Part shown: positions 1 through 13,025 of the stretch, one piece after another
Numbering within the stretch: position 1 is the stretch's first letter
How the letters are laid out: each line of letters starts with the position of its first letter
Origin: Azolla pinnata
Lineage: Eukaryota > Streptophyta > Polypodiopsida > Salviniales > Salviniaceae
Length of the DNA: 64,000 nt
Assembly: GCA_037176905.1 (NCBI GenBank)
Contig: JBBBWG010008335.1
Coordinates: forward strand, 7,501 to 71,500
Direction: 5' to 3'
The notes under the pieces: model-generated
Seen by the model: the letters and a program-made list of their open reading frames with translations, nothing else
Databases searched by the model: none
What the model was told of the DNA's origin: nothing
Program-made: the position numbers and the translations under genes

Positions 1-1406
1 ACCATCACAATCATCATCATCATCGCCATCGCCATCGCCATCATCAGCAACAACAACAACAACAACAACAACAACCACCACCACCACCCACGAGCCGCTT
101 GGCCAAAGCGAAATCCCCCGACAGCGGCAGCTCCAGCAAGAAGCAGAAGAAGAGCAAAAAGAGGAAGAGGAAGGAGAATACAATGGCAAGCAAAACCGAG
201 GCGGCGGCGGCGGCGGCGGCAATGGCGGCGGAGGATAGCATTCTCCTGAAGCCGATCCCTCGTCTCTCGATCCAGAGGCTGCGCTCCGGCTCCATCTCCT
301 TCATCGCCCCCGTTCTCAGCTCGCTCCAAATCCCCAGCTCGCTCGCGCTCTGCGCCCAGCCGGCATCGCCAGCCGCCCAGCCGCGGTGCATCGGGGCCTG
401 CGATGCACCCGACAACGCCGTAATCATCAACAAGGGCGACGATATCGATGAGCAATATGCCGAGCTTCTCATACCTCCGAAGCGGCTCGAATCGAGCCCC
501 CGCAGGAGTAGTGCTCAACAACTGCCGCCGCCGCCGGCAGACGAGGTCCCCAAGGGCTTCGTCTCTCCGAGTACTTCGAGCGCTGGGCAGCTGATGAATA
601 CATTGGCCGATTGGGACTCTTTGGACGATATGCTGTCGGATCTTGCTGATGTGTGTACTGTCGAACAACAAGACGAGGAAGAGGAAGCGGCAGAAGACTC
701 CAGGAATTCATCAGCCCTTAATGCTGTTGTTGACGATGATCATCATCATCATCAGCTTGCACACCCCACCAAGGTAGCTACCTCCTCCTCCTCCTCCTCT
801 TCTTCTTCTTCTTTATCTCTACCTCCATCACAGCCACACTACCTGCAACAGCCCATGTAGATAGAATCAAGCCTAAAACAGCAGCCCTTTAACTTGATCA
901 ATGGTGACCCCTAAACAGAAATTGATCACCCACAACCACCATCCATTTAGGTAGTAGTTAGAATCAACCGTGAAAAAAACAGCCCTTAACATTAGGATCA
1001 CTTCAGGTATGAGAATCAGCTCAACCCACTTAGGTGTGAGAAACCCTAAACCCTAAGATCATAAATAGTGATGATGATGATGATGCATGTTATGTTGTAG
1101 GAAAGCAGTATTGGCCTTGACGAGGAGAAGGAATTCATGTTCCAATGTCCACAAGGTGTGCCCAAGGTCCCTGAAATACAGTACTATTCCATGCAATGGA
1201 CGCCAACTTGCCCATCGGTCGAATTAGCAAGGAATTATGACTATCTACTTAGACTCGTAGATATTGAACCCGCAGATCCTGATGATGGCGATGATCTCCA
1301 CATCGTTCCTAATGTCGAACCAGCGTCGTCTCACCTCGTCGGCAACAGCCATCATCAGAGGAAGCACCGATTCACACCAGGCATCATTTCGCCTGCCATT
1401 CCATAG
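1..1406 (+). CDS. Unrecognised low-complexity protein, 3' part of gene (5' end outside window)
   Basis: The frame is open from the left edge. The first exon runs to 773, where AAG is followed by the donor gtagct; the second runs from 1101 (acceptor ttgtag) to the TAG ending at 1406. The phase-0 junction gives TKESSIGLDEEKEF. Visible in order: His-rich and Gln runs, a Pro run, a strongly basic segment (KKQKKSKKRKRKE, a likely nuclear localisation signal), poly-Ala, a Ser-rich stretch, an acidic segment (ADWDSLDDMLSDLADV), poly-His, and a less repetitive C-terminus with FQCPQGVPKVPEIQYYSMQW. Reading past 773 only adds a poly-Ser tail and a stop at 860, so splicing is preferred. I do not recognise the family. 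The acidic patch and basic signal suggest a nuclear regulatory protein, but that is inference. Confidence 0.6.
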
Positions 1407-1767
1407 ATTCGGTCATCAACTCATCTTACAATTCACACCTTAGCTCTCTCTAGAATTCTTCATTCCGATTGTTAGTGTGTTTTCTTGTGCTATCCATCGG
1501 CATCCCGATGATCGTGACCTGTTCTTACAAGAGTGGCGTGCGATGGATATACCAGCAGCAGCTCCGTAGAAGTAGAAATCATGCAAAGCTTCATTCAGGT
1601 TCCCATCATCATGCAGAAGAGGGACATGAGAGGAGCATTCATATATAATCAAGTACCTTTCATTGGTAAAGCAACACCTTGCTTGCTTCTCCGTATCCAC
1701 AAAAGGGAGTATATAACTAACCTCTTATTGTTGGAGCTATACCCCCCCTTTGAGAGATCTGCATCAC

Positions 1768-1984
1768 CAAGCCACCACTGTCACGTTAATTGTTTTTACA
1801 TGTTGCTTCAAAAGGTGTGCCAAGTGTTTTTTTTATTGGGTGTTATTTAGCCTCATAACTATAAAAAAAACGTATCAACAAGCTACCACTGCCATGTTGA
1901 TTGTTTACATGTTGCTTCAAAGGTGTGCCAAGTGATTTTTTATTGGGTGTTATTTAGCTTCATAACTATAAAAAAACATCAAGC
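1768..1984. repeat. Two-copy tandem duplication, about 111 bp
   Basis: The segment starting at 1768 (caagccaccactgtcacg) recurs diverged at 1879 (caagctaccactgccatg). Both copies continue through a shared ttattgggtgttatttag and end in a poly-A run. It lies in the 3' flank of the gene ending at 1406. Confidence 0.8.
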
Positions 1985-2159
1985 TGACCCGACATTGGAT
2001 GCTGTGAGCAGAAACTCAATTAAATAAGTGAGGGTATATCCCAATGGAATATATGTTCAAAAGAGGCATACCTTGCCGCCATAACAGAACGACTCGTCAA
2101 TCAAGAATGCAGAGCCGTGTGGGACAGCCGGATCGGAGGTCTTGTCAGGACCACTTCCC

Positions 2160-2230
2160 GTGACTCGGTAGCTCGAGTGGTGTCGCGCTTTGTCATGAAA
2201 CCGAGAGGTCTCTGGTTCAAATCCTGTCAC
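2160..2230 (+). other. tRNA-like sequence (pol III A and B boxes), possible SINE head or tRNA relic
   Basis: An A-box-like TAGCTCGAGTGG lies at 2169-2180 and a B-box-like GGTTCAAATCC at 2214-2224, with spacing normal for a tRNA. Short GTGAC/GTCAC ends can pair. The D and anticodon stems are imperfect, so a functional tRNA is unlikely. No poly-A or element end was identified. Confidence 0.4.
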
Positions 2231-3360
2231 TTCAAGAGCTGGCCTTTCTGCATGAATTGCATTGTGAGTTGTCGGCCACTGAGCAATCCAGTGATCATTA
2301 GAAAGTGAAAACATTTATCATCACATAGAATGCTATCAGAAAATTAGTCATGGTCTATAACATACTTGTATCTTTGTAGTTCTTAATTGGTGAGAGCCAT
2401 ATATGTACAGCGACTAAACATGGAGAGGTCTGCAAGTAGAGAATCTAGAGAATTAGTAGAGAGATTAGTATTGATAACATAAATCCGCCAATTACACTAT
2501 CAACTACATTTTCACTGGACAATTGCATTAAACCAAAATTATTTGTGATGCACCGATGCTTTTGACCCATTACCTGGCTTGCAATCGGTTGATGCTCAAA
2601 TCAGCACTCTTTTCAGACCTGTAATGGATCAACAGTATCAATCAATGGCAAGTATCAAAGTAATAAAGGAAAAGGATTTTGAAGCACCTAAGTAGGTAGA
2701 ACGGAATTCATAAATGCCAAATAGATGCAAAATAATTGTACCCATGAGTATCATGCCCATTGTCATTGCTGCACATGGTGATGCTTCAATACAGACAAGC
2801 CGAATTCTCCAAGTTCACACGTCATACAATGAAATGAAGTATCGACCCAGGCTCACCATGACCACCTCCATTCCAGATTTGCAATTCAGCTGAGCATGGC
2901 AAATAATTCATGATTCGCATGGAATGTATCCAACTGTCAGCTTGTGCAAAGATAGATTTACAGATTCACACTTGTGTCATGATAGACCTTCCAGCTCAAA
3001 TCCTGAGCTAGGCTTGGTTAGCCATCAGAGAACTTATATTACAATACTGAGCATAGTACAAGGCACGGCAAAATTTACACCCTCAATTCCCAAAATTTAT
3101 ACCCAAGCAATATTTTCGACCCAATCTCTCATAGTACAATTCCTGCAGAGCAATTTCATGCAAAGAAGCACATCAACTCTGTAGGAGTTCTTTTGTTTAA
3201 CCGTTTAGAAAACATTGAGGCAAGGTTTTGGAAAATGGGTTGTGTCACGTCCATTTCCACAACCCCTGGACTTCTAGGATGGTTGAACTTACTGTGAAGA
3301 TGCACGATCAGCATCCAAATGCACATCCAACATTCTTTTATCTACTTATTTTCGGTTTTG

Positions 3361-6300
3361 TTATGTGACAGAAATACAGAGTGACTCCATGTTAACCCAT
3401 CGATATAGGCAACGATCCCTCATATTTTGGATAGTTTGAGATGCCAAATCAACAAATCTTCGGAAGACTAAGAGTCTTTTTTCGGCTGCTAACCTTGCAC
3501 TCACTTCTGGGATCTGTAAATATAAAATTCCTCTGTAAGCAGCATGAAACCAAGTGTGGTCCAAAGAGAAGATATTCACGGGACTAAAAGATAATATAAT
3601 CATTTTTTGAAAATATAATATAATATAATATAATCTTCGCCATGTCTGTTAAATGTGACTATAAATTGTCTCAAAAATTACTTAACCATGATTTCTATCA
3701 GAATTCAGAGGGTTTTCAAATATTAATTAGATTTAGTAAATCCACCACTTAAAAGAAACCAAGTTCAAACACCCTGGTCACATCTCAAGTCTTTCCTGGT
3801 TAAAACTTAACTAGCTAGCATTGAGCAAACAAATACTACCTTTTCTACCGCTCGATCAACGTCAAGCAACCGGCAAAAATGTGATAGCTGTTTGTACAGA
3901 TCAACCTCTGTATACTGCAAATTCAACCAGGGGAGTTCCTTGCTCAGATTATGAGACTTCTATAGCAAATGTCTCAGCAAAAGGCAAAACAAGAGTACAC
4001 TTCATTACAATATATATTAGCTGTATATTAAAATTATACAATCCATTAGAAAAACATCTTATTGAGAACCATTGACAGAAATAGGAAGTCTATTAACCAA
4101 TCGTGTAAGACGTCCACTGCATCGGGGATAATTTGGACAAATTGAGCCTCGCTCCGAATCACCCAAGAGCCTTAAATTGATGTTTCTCGTCATGTGCCCA
4201 CAGAGTTCATCGTCACACTGTCATAAAAAATAGAGTTCATCCATATGCCTGAATTACTTGATCCAGGCTATAGCGTTAATCCAAAGATCTAGAATAGTAA
4301 TTATTTACCTTCATCCAACCTTCATAATAACGCCCAATGAATTCTTCAGTTCGTTGTTTCACCTGCAATATGGATGTTTGTCCTTTACATACCTTAGCAA
4401 TATGATCTTCTTTTCATTCTTTCTGACAAGATGGTAATAATTAGAGAGCTACCTGGTTTGCTAGCATGGCTGAGGATAATTTCTTCGAATCAGCAATAGG
4501 CCTACATTTTGGACACTGCAAGTAGTCCTCTGGAAGTAATATAGATCCTGACGTTGGCACACACTCTGGTGATGCATTATTTGCATCAAACGAAGCATCT
4601 TTTGTAGAACTTAGAATGTGGCTTAACCCTGAGAATTGGTATGAGTCACAACAGGCAGGACAAACTACACGTAGTGGATCACAATGCCGATACCTGTTCA
4701 ATGTTTTTGCATTTCAATCCCAGTTTGTATTCACATTCATATTTAATATTATAATTCTGTCAAAATTATATGATGATCTACCTATCATCATCATCAAGGA
4801 TGGCAGATGCTGACAGCAAAGCTTCATCTCTTTGCACAATGGAGGTCGAGCTTTTATTTTGAAACTGAATACAACACATGTTCACTAACCAAAAAATCAT
4901 ATGGGAGTTTAAACCAGTGTTGGAGTTGTTCAGCTTTGTACCTTAGATGAATCGAGTCCCAAGCATTCAGCAAGATGTTTCGCATCTGTACCTTCAATTG
5001 GGGCACATAACCGCGAGACTACAGGGTGTACCTATTATTGGTGAGCTCTGCGATTAGAGTAAGCATAGGAAAAACAAACATTCAACCAGAATAAATCATA
5101 TTTTAGCACCTGCTGAGATAGGTAGTAATCAATATCCACCATCCAGTTTCCTGAATCCTGCTTTAGTTCATTAGGATGCCTTGCCCTCTCTGCGATTCCC
5201 ATGGTGGTAGGAATTGAACCCTGTCAGTAAGCCACAAAAGCTAATGAATGCCATAAAAACTCATAATTGCCAACGAAAAGAAAAGAACCAGGTTCTATCC
5301 TTAAAAAGCCAAGTACCTGTTCATAGCAAATTATATAAGGTACTGTATCTCCAATAGAGCTACCAACACGATGTCCGGACTGTTTCAACCTCAATGCGAC
5401 CTGTACACGTACATTAGTTAACTTAGCATGCTTGAAGCAGGACTGCCCATAAAAGTCTTGACTTGATAAGACTTCCACCTGCACATGAGGCTGGCTTTTC
5501 GCATCAGGATAAGACCCTGGAGATTTAGTCAATGTTTTCGTGATGACATATTTATCAAGATCAACTTGTCCACTTCTCATCTCCTCTTGCAGCTGAAATA
5601 TAAGGAACCCTGTATTTATGACCCAATTACTAATTCTAGAAACAAAAAAAGGGATAAACTGCAATATTACCTTGCGAAGTTGCGAATGGATGGCTTCTAC
5701 AACATCTTCACGAGTTCTGCAAGTCAAGCACGCAGAGAGTACTCAGAGCCAAGCAGATCGAATTGTAGATAGAAAGTGAGGCTTCATGTAGAAGTCAAAT
5801 AGCATACCCTCTCGATAAGATTTTCTCCAAGCAAAAACTCCCAATCTCTTTCGATATCAAACTCCAATCCCGTCGCACAATATCTAGACCTTTTTGTTCA
5901 ATTACCTGTATGCATGCACAGACAGAGAACTTCAGATCACAACTTGTAATATCTCTATAAGTGAAAAAACGCACATGCGAACCTCCTGAAAGGTTCCATC
6001 ACCATTCATTTGAATTTTGATGGCCGCATATTTCTTTTTCTTCAATAAAAGCATGCGCTTGAAAATGCCGTCCAAATCAATCTCCAAAAGCCTATATCTC
6101 TTGTTGACCTACTTAAAAGGACAAAAAACATGAGCTCAATCAATGGCATAAGTAAGAAAAACAACAGACATATAACCAAACCTCTTTCATCACTTTGGCA
6201 GCAATTGATCTGCACATCTGAAGGTCTTCTATTCCTGTGTGGATCATGATAGAGTCTGTGTCCCCATATATAACCTGGAACAAGATTGTGTCACATCTTC

Positions 6301-9300
6301 AGCATGCTCTTGTTGGCTTAACATTGACAAAAGAAACCAATGATACAGACCTCAAGATTTAGACTTCCTTGAACGAGATCTACTGTGTCCTGTAATATAC
6401 CTCTTCCCTGAAAAGTTAAAAAAACAAACATTATGCATCAATACTCACGAGATTTTTGCATCATATCTATGATTATCTACAAGACTTCTTGGAATGCGGA
6501 TTAAGGTACAAATTTTCTACCCTGCAACACTGTCTATCTTGCACTGGATTATCACGCTCACATGTAGAAATTAATCCATTACTTTCTACTGTCTCACTAT
6601 GTCTTTCAAGAGTTAAAGAATGGTGCCCAACTAAAACTTCCTTTCCAGCAAGTAAACTCAACTGTGCTGAATCATCATTATAGTTTTTTTAGATTTATAC
6701 AGTATTCTAAGTAATCAAGACTGCTTTCACAAGTAGTCATGGCTTAATGACCTTGCTCCCTAATATTCCCTGTACCTGTGAGGTAATGAGTTCTGCAAGC
6801 GGTTTCGCATAAAATCTTGAATTCACAAATCCAAGACACCCATACATACTGCAAGACCATAACTAATTTTAATCTCATCTGTCATAATTTTTGAACCATA
6901 AATATGACTTAAGAACGTAAGTGCTCCAAAAAGTTATTCCAAGTCAAACTCTATTTTTGACCAAAAGAGATTAAGAAACCTATTAGCAGTAAGCTTAAGT
7001 GCTTGTTGTTGAATGTCAAGCTGCTGATACTTCAACGGATCAGGTGTCTGTTTTAACCAATTCTTAACTTGCCGCCTTCGTTCAACCAAGCTCTTCAATA
7101 TCTATAAATTATCATCAGAAAAAACAAGCCAGAAATCTTGTAAGCTTTTTGTGACACGCCTTTATTTTGGGGCAATGAGTCAGCAAACCCACTTGTGGAA
7201 GGACACCAGGAACATCTGTTGAAGGTATGCTTGGTATGACACCATCTCCAGAGCTTTGTACAGTGGTAAAACAGACATTGTATTCCTGCGAGTGTTACAA
7301 CATAAAAATCAGGAATGAATTCAAGATAGCATAGAAGATTTCAACAGACAGTCCACATACTTGGATGATTGAAGGATAGAGACTGTTAAAATCTAGCAAT
7401 AGAACAAATTTGTCATAGAGACCCTTCTTGGGTTCTAAAACGAGGCCTCCCATGTATGCAGGCCCTTTCTTATGCTTTCCACTTAACGCATGCGGCTCTT
7501 CTTCACCAATATCTTCATTCTCATTCTGAACCTCTTTAGTTGCCTTCCTTTTATGAGCCAGATTCTCTTTATCCCGAATTGAGAATTTATCTGGTACAAT
7601 GAATTTTCTTGCATGGAATTCATGGAGGAGAAGGTATTCCACTCTTTGGGCTCGAGAACCCTGCCATAAAGTTTATACGATTTCTTATAATCATGCAAAA
7701 AATTTGAAGGTAACAGTTGAAGAAAAACGTACTTGAAGTGTTTTATTCCACAAATTGCCACTGATGTTGGTTAATTGACGTGTCAATGGAAGCACACTGA
7801 GACGAAACATCAATCCTAGAGCCAACCAAGCATCGGTTTCACCACATTCAATCTATCGCACAGCTTCGTAGTCAGGATAGGCATAAAAGCTTTGTCATAT
7901 ATGACATCAAAAGAAGAATTATTTTACCAAATCTATAAGAGACTTTGATGATTGGTACATGTTTGGTATATCGGTAGGTGATAGTTCTCTCCTATCTTTT
8001 CCAAGTTGGCTCTTGGATAGCTGAGTGAGAGTATAGCTTACCTGAAACGACAAATATGCACTTATTGACAGGTACAAACATACCATCTTTTTTGCTAGAT
8101 AAACACTAATACAAACGTACTTCTTTCAGAAGGTCACGGGAAGCTAAATATGTATCGCATATTAGCCTTCCGGCCATACAGATAAGTACTCCCTGACTAG
8201 CCCCTCCTCCATAAAGGTTACCACCACCAGTAAGCTTTGGCATTGAGCTTCTTCTAAGCCGGCCTATTTTTGACCAGATATTGCTTTGCACTTTGCATGC
8301 CTGAAATATCCTTCAAGTGTAAGCATCACTTGCTCAGCAGGATATGTACAGAATCTGGAGAGTAAACTCACTTGAAGACGATGAAGTAAAACATCAAGAT
8401 CGAAACCAGATATATTGTGTCCAACAAGAACATCAGGATCAAGTTGATGAATTTTATTAAGCAAATGGTTCAATAAAGATCTTTCACTGCCAGGTCAACA
8501 TCCAATATCTTCAGCCAGTAACAAACAACATACCCGTTTGCACTATGTGTGGACAAGAATAACATAGATAAATACTATATACGGAACCAACCTGCTCTCC
8601 AGGCTTAGAACATTTGAGCCTGCTTTGCTATTTAGTTGTGCAACTTCTGATGAAAAACCAACTGGAAAAATACCCCCATCAAGTTTTCTAACAATGCTGA
8701 AGTGGCTAAGAACATCATGAGTATTCCACTCAGTTAGTGGCATCGGCATGTCAATCTGGTAATAAACACTGATACTAGGTTCATTTTACATCTTCACTAC
8801 TAAATATATACAATTTTTAATAAAAAAGGGCATAGTTCATGTGGCACCTTTACGTTCTGGCAGCACATCACTGCTGCAGATGCAATTTCATTCACATTGT
8901 GTTTATGATTTATAACAGTCTTCAAATTCAACGACGCAACTATTATTGGTGGGGGCTTTTGAGGAGCTTTTCCAGGTGGCGAAACTGCTATCTGTTTTGG
9001 AGACTCTACAACAAACTCCATTTTGCACCAGCTAACCTATCTCTCACAGAAATCAACATATAAATAGTAATCGAGATACTATTTATCATCCCTTGAGTAA
9101 AAATATTTGGCCTTTAATACCTGGGAGGAGCTGGGACTTGATGTTGGTCTTTCAATTGAGAGCCATGTTGGACCTTTAATCTTTCTCTTGATCAGAAAAA
9201 GCTCCAGAGCACTGCAATACCAAATGAATGCTCAGGGCTTGTCTTAGGCGAGTCCAAACAGCACAATGCATCAATTCAAGCACAAACCTGATGTGTGTTC

Positions 9301-12300
9301 CAAGAAGACATAAGAAATGTTTCCCTTTCGCATCAGCAGGAAATGGAGCATTCTACATGTGAAAGAGATATGATGCAATGCTGACACAACTGGCATCTAA
9401 AACATTTGATAAGAGCGATGCTTACCTTGAAAGGATAAGTTAATTTCATATAGTACTCTTCACCCGTAGGAACATTTGGGTTTTCAAAAGCATATGATCG
9501 CTGTTGTTGAAAACATCAGCTCCAACTTTATGACTAGGAATCCTTCCAAAACTTTATAAGAACGAACAAAGTAACCTGAGAAACACATACCTTCACAGGT
9601 GCCATTCTGAATACATTCACATCCATATCCATTAAACTTTGAGCTAACTCAGCTTTCAGGTCTTTAGACATTTCCTAAGGGCAACCAGGAACAAAAGGAT
9701 AAAAAACAATGACTTCTTACAGTAAGCCAGCAAAGTGATAAGATAATTTAGTAAAATGTATTACCTGCAACCGTTTCATGAACTCGCTTTGCTTCCCGTT
9801 ACTTGTCAATTTGGATTCTTGCTCATATTCTGCTAGCAGATGCGAGGGAAAAACATTTGGGGAAGGAACAGCATAGACACATCGTTGCATATTTCGAACA
9901 ACTACACAGCAGCTGACATATTTATTCCCCGATTTTACCTGCAGGAGAATCAAGTCGTCTAAATAATTTTTACTAACTGATCACATTTTCATGACAGTCA
10001 GAGGCAGCTTTAGAAGGAGAACTTCTATTGAAGAACTTGGACAATAAGTTGAACAAAAACGATTTACTGGTACATTTTGCAGCCACAAGGTTCATTTGAA
10101 TGAGACCATGATAGTACTACTGTAACCTTTCATGCTGACTAGTTTAGCAAATGAGGATATAAAGAATGCGAGTTGCTGATTGAGTGTTCAACTTGAAGGC
10201 ATGCCTTGGACAGTACAAAATTATAAACCGTTTATAGTATCAGATATCATTTTCCCGAACAACAATAAAACTGCTATCTTTTCAAGGGACGGGGTAGAGT
10301 ATTTACCTTACCAAAGAGGAATATTGTGCCAGGATTAACCCCAAAAGCTTCTTCATAAGCATCAATGAGGAAAAAGTCAAGCTTTCCATCAGAATCTAAT
10401 GGGAGAGTACCCGCATCCAGTGGCATAGATATATCATCTGCTTCTTCTTTCTTCACACCTATCTCAATAGATGCATGCCATGGGGTCGGAGCTTTTTTAT
10501 CCCATGAATTATCTGTAACTTTAGCATTCAGGCCAACTCGAGTCTCACAACTTTCCACCTTAACAGTTGTGACAACATCTTTCATGTCACAATCAGTTGA
10601 AACATGACCGGTGTCAGCCTCTGGTGTAAAGTTTTCTTGCTGAGGAGGCAATTTTTCAGCAATTCTTTCGTGGAAATGGGAAGAATCATTGTCCACTTGT
10701 TCTATTTTATCATGGCTACTCACATTCGGGAAAGAGGTTGAAACAGCAGGCGCATCGTTATCAAAAGACAGCATATCATGCTTTTCTTTCTGAGGATATA
10801 AAGATTGCATGGGTTGTGGTGACGACATTTCCTTGGATGCAGACACACTCGATCCTGTTCTTTTAGATGCTGATCCTGAACACCATGGGAAAAAGAAGAA
10901 TTGTTTTTAGAGATGTGACTATTGTGTGTGAAAATTACAATAGCAAGAGATTACTTTGAATTCATCACCTCCTCGTCTTCGTAGCCTTTCTCGTTCTCTA
11001 TCCGAATCATCAACTGTTATGTCGGCAAGGACATCTTCGAGAATATTGTCTGCTGAATGGTTAGATTTAATGACTGTTGAATTTGTTCTTCTCTGCGCAG
11101 AATTCCCAGATGCTGCAGCAAACATACTCGAAACCCTTTGCCTTCCTAGAAGAGTGGCAGCAGAAGAAGCAGCCTTCTTGCTTGCTGCTTCTTTCTTTGA
11201 CTCTGAAATTTTGATTCAAAACCAGAACTAGATCATAAGCTCTAAAAGACTTGACAAAAACGGATTTTGGAAGCAAGAAAACCAATCGCATTTCGGAGGA
11301 AATGGTAATGTACGTGTAATGAGAAATAATGTGTTCCCGAGTAAAAGACTTGAACTCGTTTCTGAGATGAATTAGAATTTCATCATAAACTGAACAACTT
11401 AATAAGCTGAAGGTAGACAAATATACAAATGAAAAAGGTTTACAGAAGCTAAAAATCCACTTGCATAAGTAATGGACGTGAGCTCATACTGACATTTTTT
11501 AGGAGAATTAGAGCTTCATCTGGACTGAACAACCAATGATCTAGACAGGGACAACTACAACTATATGAAAAGATCACAGAAGCCAATAATCAATGTACAT
11601 ATGATCAAGTGACAGAAATAGAAGGAAACCGTGAGATGCAAAGAGAAGGCAAGACTCTACGATAAGAATGGCATTCCAGGAGATCCTAAGCTAAGCATCA
11701 ACACTAACGACCGACAAATAGAAACCATGAACATCTAGAGCGTCGTGTAAAAAGGCAAGAAGGCAATTGTGCGTGATAAAATTTGAGTTTTGGTCAGAAT
11801 TGACATCCCAGACATGGACAAAAATTGTCAGTTCGAGGTGATATGACAGCCATCGTGAGTAATCCATTGTGGACGACAGAAGGAAAGTCATTTAAGGATT
11901 AAGTGGCATTGCCGAAAGTGCAAAGCTTGACACTTACAAGTGGGAATCTAGAGACGTTACCTGCTGCATTCCATGGCAATACTTATGATGCAAAGGATCG
12001 TGGAACAGCATTAGATGTACAGGGACGGAAAGAAATGATCAAGGACAAAGCTATGGAAGAAAGAAGACAAGAATAGTCGTAGGAAAGGAAGCCGGGATGA
12101 AGGAATGCGCAGTGATAGAATTGAGTAACCAGTAAAGGATAAACTGCGCGAGAAACGCAGAGAATTTATCCACCGCACCTGAAGGAGGCTTCGCTTTCGT
12201 CTTTCTGGACTTTTTCCCATCTCCATCTCCATCTCCATCGTGTTCTTCATCACCAGAAGAATAACGGCGAGCATCAACCCCCCAGTCTTCTTCTTCGCCG

Positions 12301-12563
12301 AGATCTTCGTAGCCGAGGCCACTGTCATCGACGACGAAGCCTCTGTCGGATTGGCGTCTCTTGGCGACGAGCAAGTTGTAATCTGCATCGGGGAGGGTGT
12401 CGTAGATCTTGTCCTCGAGCTTCAGCTGGAAGGCGTCGACGCGTTTCCCGCCTTCCTGGCGGAGGCTCTGAAGCTGAGCAAGCGCTGAGGCTCGAGCTGA
12501 AGATGCCTCTCCCGACGCGGGGCCCCGGCGACGCAGACCGTGCTGAGCATCCGAAGGCGCCAT
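3361..12563 (-). CDS. POLA1: DNA polymerase alpha catalytic subunit
   Basis: This is the family-B replicative polymerase that extends primase RNA primers in the nucleus. The start ATG is at 12563-12561 (MAPSDAQHG) and the stop at 3361. The many short exons were identified by motif, and not every junction was fixed. The N-terminal exon (12179-12563) carries the pol-alpha signature [21 protein letters not shown], seen here with DD/EE acidic runs. The 10304-10875 exon ends in [21 protein letters not shown]. Polymerase motif A ([11 protein letters not shown]) is at 7361-7402, motif B ([15 protein letters not shown]) near 6780-6850 and motif C (YGDTDSIMI) near 6240-6265. C-terminal zinc-module cysteines lie near 4440-4700 (CPACCDSY...CPKC) and 4095-4215 (CDDELCGH...[10 protein letters not shown]). 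Two further exons follow: [14 protein letters not shown] (near 3835-3935) and the last, ending [19 protein letters not shown]. All catalytic motifs look intact. E2F-like sites and a telo-box lie upstream. Confidence 0.95.
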
Positions 12564-12798
12564 GGATTCCCGATTCCGGTTCTTCGGGCTAGCTCCGATC
12601 CTCTCCCGGATGTACACAACGCTGCGCTTCTCCCTCGGAGCTTGCTGCTGAGCGGATCGAGGGATCCGCCGGCCTCCTTAGACCTCTTGAAGGAGAAATC
12701 GAGAGAGAAGGATCGCCTTGGTGACGTCGATGCAGCTGCGGCTGTCGCTGCTCCCGGATCACGCGAATGGTCTCGATGCTCCCATCGCTCTGCCCCGG

Positions 12799-12826
12799 TT
12801 TAGGGTTTAGGGTTTAGGGTTTAGGG
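12799..12826 (+). promoter_or_regulatory. Telo-box array, (TTTAGGG)x4
   Basis: Four perfect TTTAGGG units lie 236 bp upstream of the POLA1 start codon. Short telomere motifs (telo-boxes) are known promoter elements of plant replication and translation genes. Regulatory use here is inferred from position. Confidence 0.6.
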
Positions 12827-12930
12827 CTCCTGTCTTCGTCTCTCTCTCTCTCTCGCTCTCTGTGTTTTCCCGTCGATCGCGTCGTCGATCTGCTCGCACC
12901 ATAGCCGCCTGCGAGCCCCCGACGGAAAAT

Positions 12931-13013
12931 GGCGGGAAACCGCGGGCAGGAAATGGCGGGAAGACGCCGGCAGAAAAATGGCGGGAAGACGCCGGCAGAA
13001 AAATGGCGGGAAA
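12931..13013 (-). promoter_or_regulatory. Four-copy E2F-like site array upstream of POLA1
   Basis: GGCGGGAA occurs at 12931, 12955, 12980 and 13005, so the spacing is 24-25 bp. Read on the POLA1 strand, the first and last copies are TTTCCCGCC, a perfect match to the E2F consensus TTTSSCGC. The middle two are CTTCCCGCC. The copies share flanks (aaaaatggcgggaagacgcc), so the array arose by tandem duplication. It lies 368-450 bp upstream of the ATG. E2F control of S-phase genes is established; binding here is inferred. Confidence 0.65.
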
Positions 13014-13025
13014 ACCGAGCGAGGG

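Larger units (their letters stand above)
1407..3360. other. Convergent intergenic spacer
   Basis: This lies between the 3' ends of the left-edge gene and POLA1. Apart from the 111-bp duplication and the tRNA-like piece it is AT-rich, with no coding signal I can support. The region just below 3361 is expected to be POLA1 3' UTR. Confidence 0.5.

Noticed and set aside
774-860. Left-edge gene ending at 860 with a poly-Ser tail
   Set aside because: A good donor at 774 and acceptor at 1100 join to a non-repetitive exon in frame, so the poly-Ser tail is probably intron.
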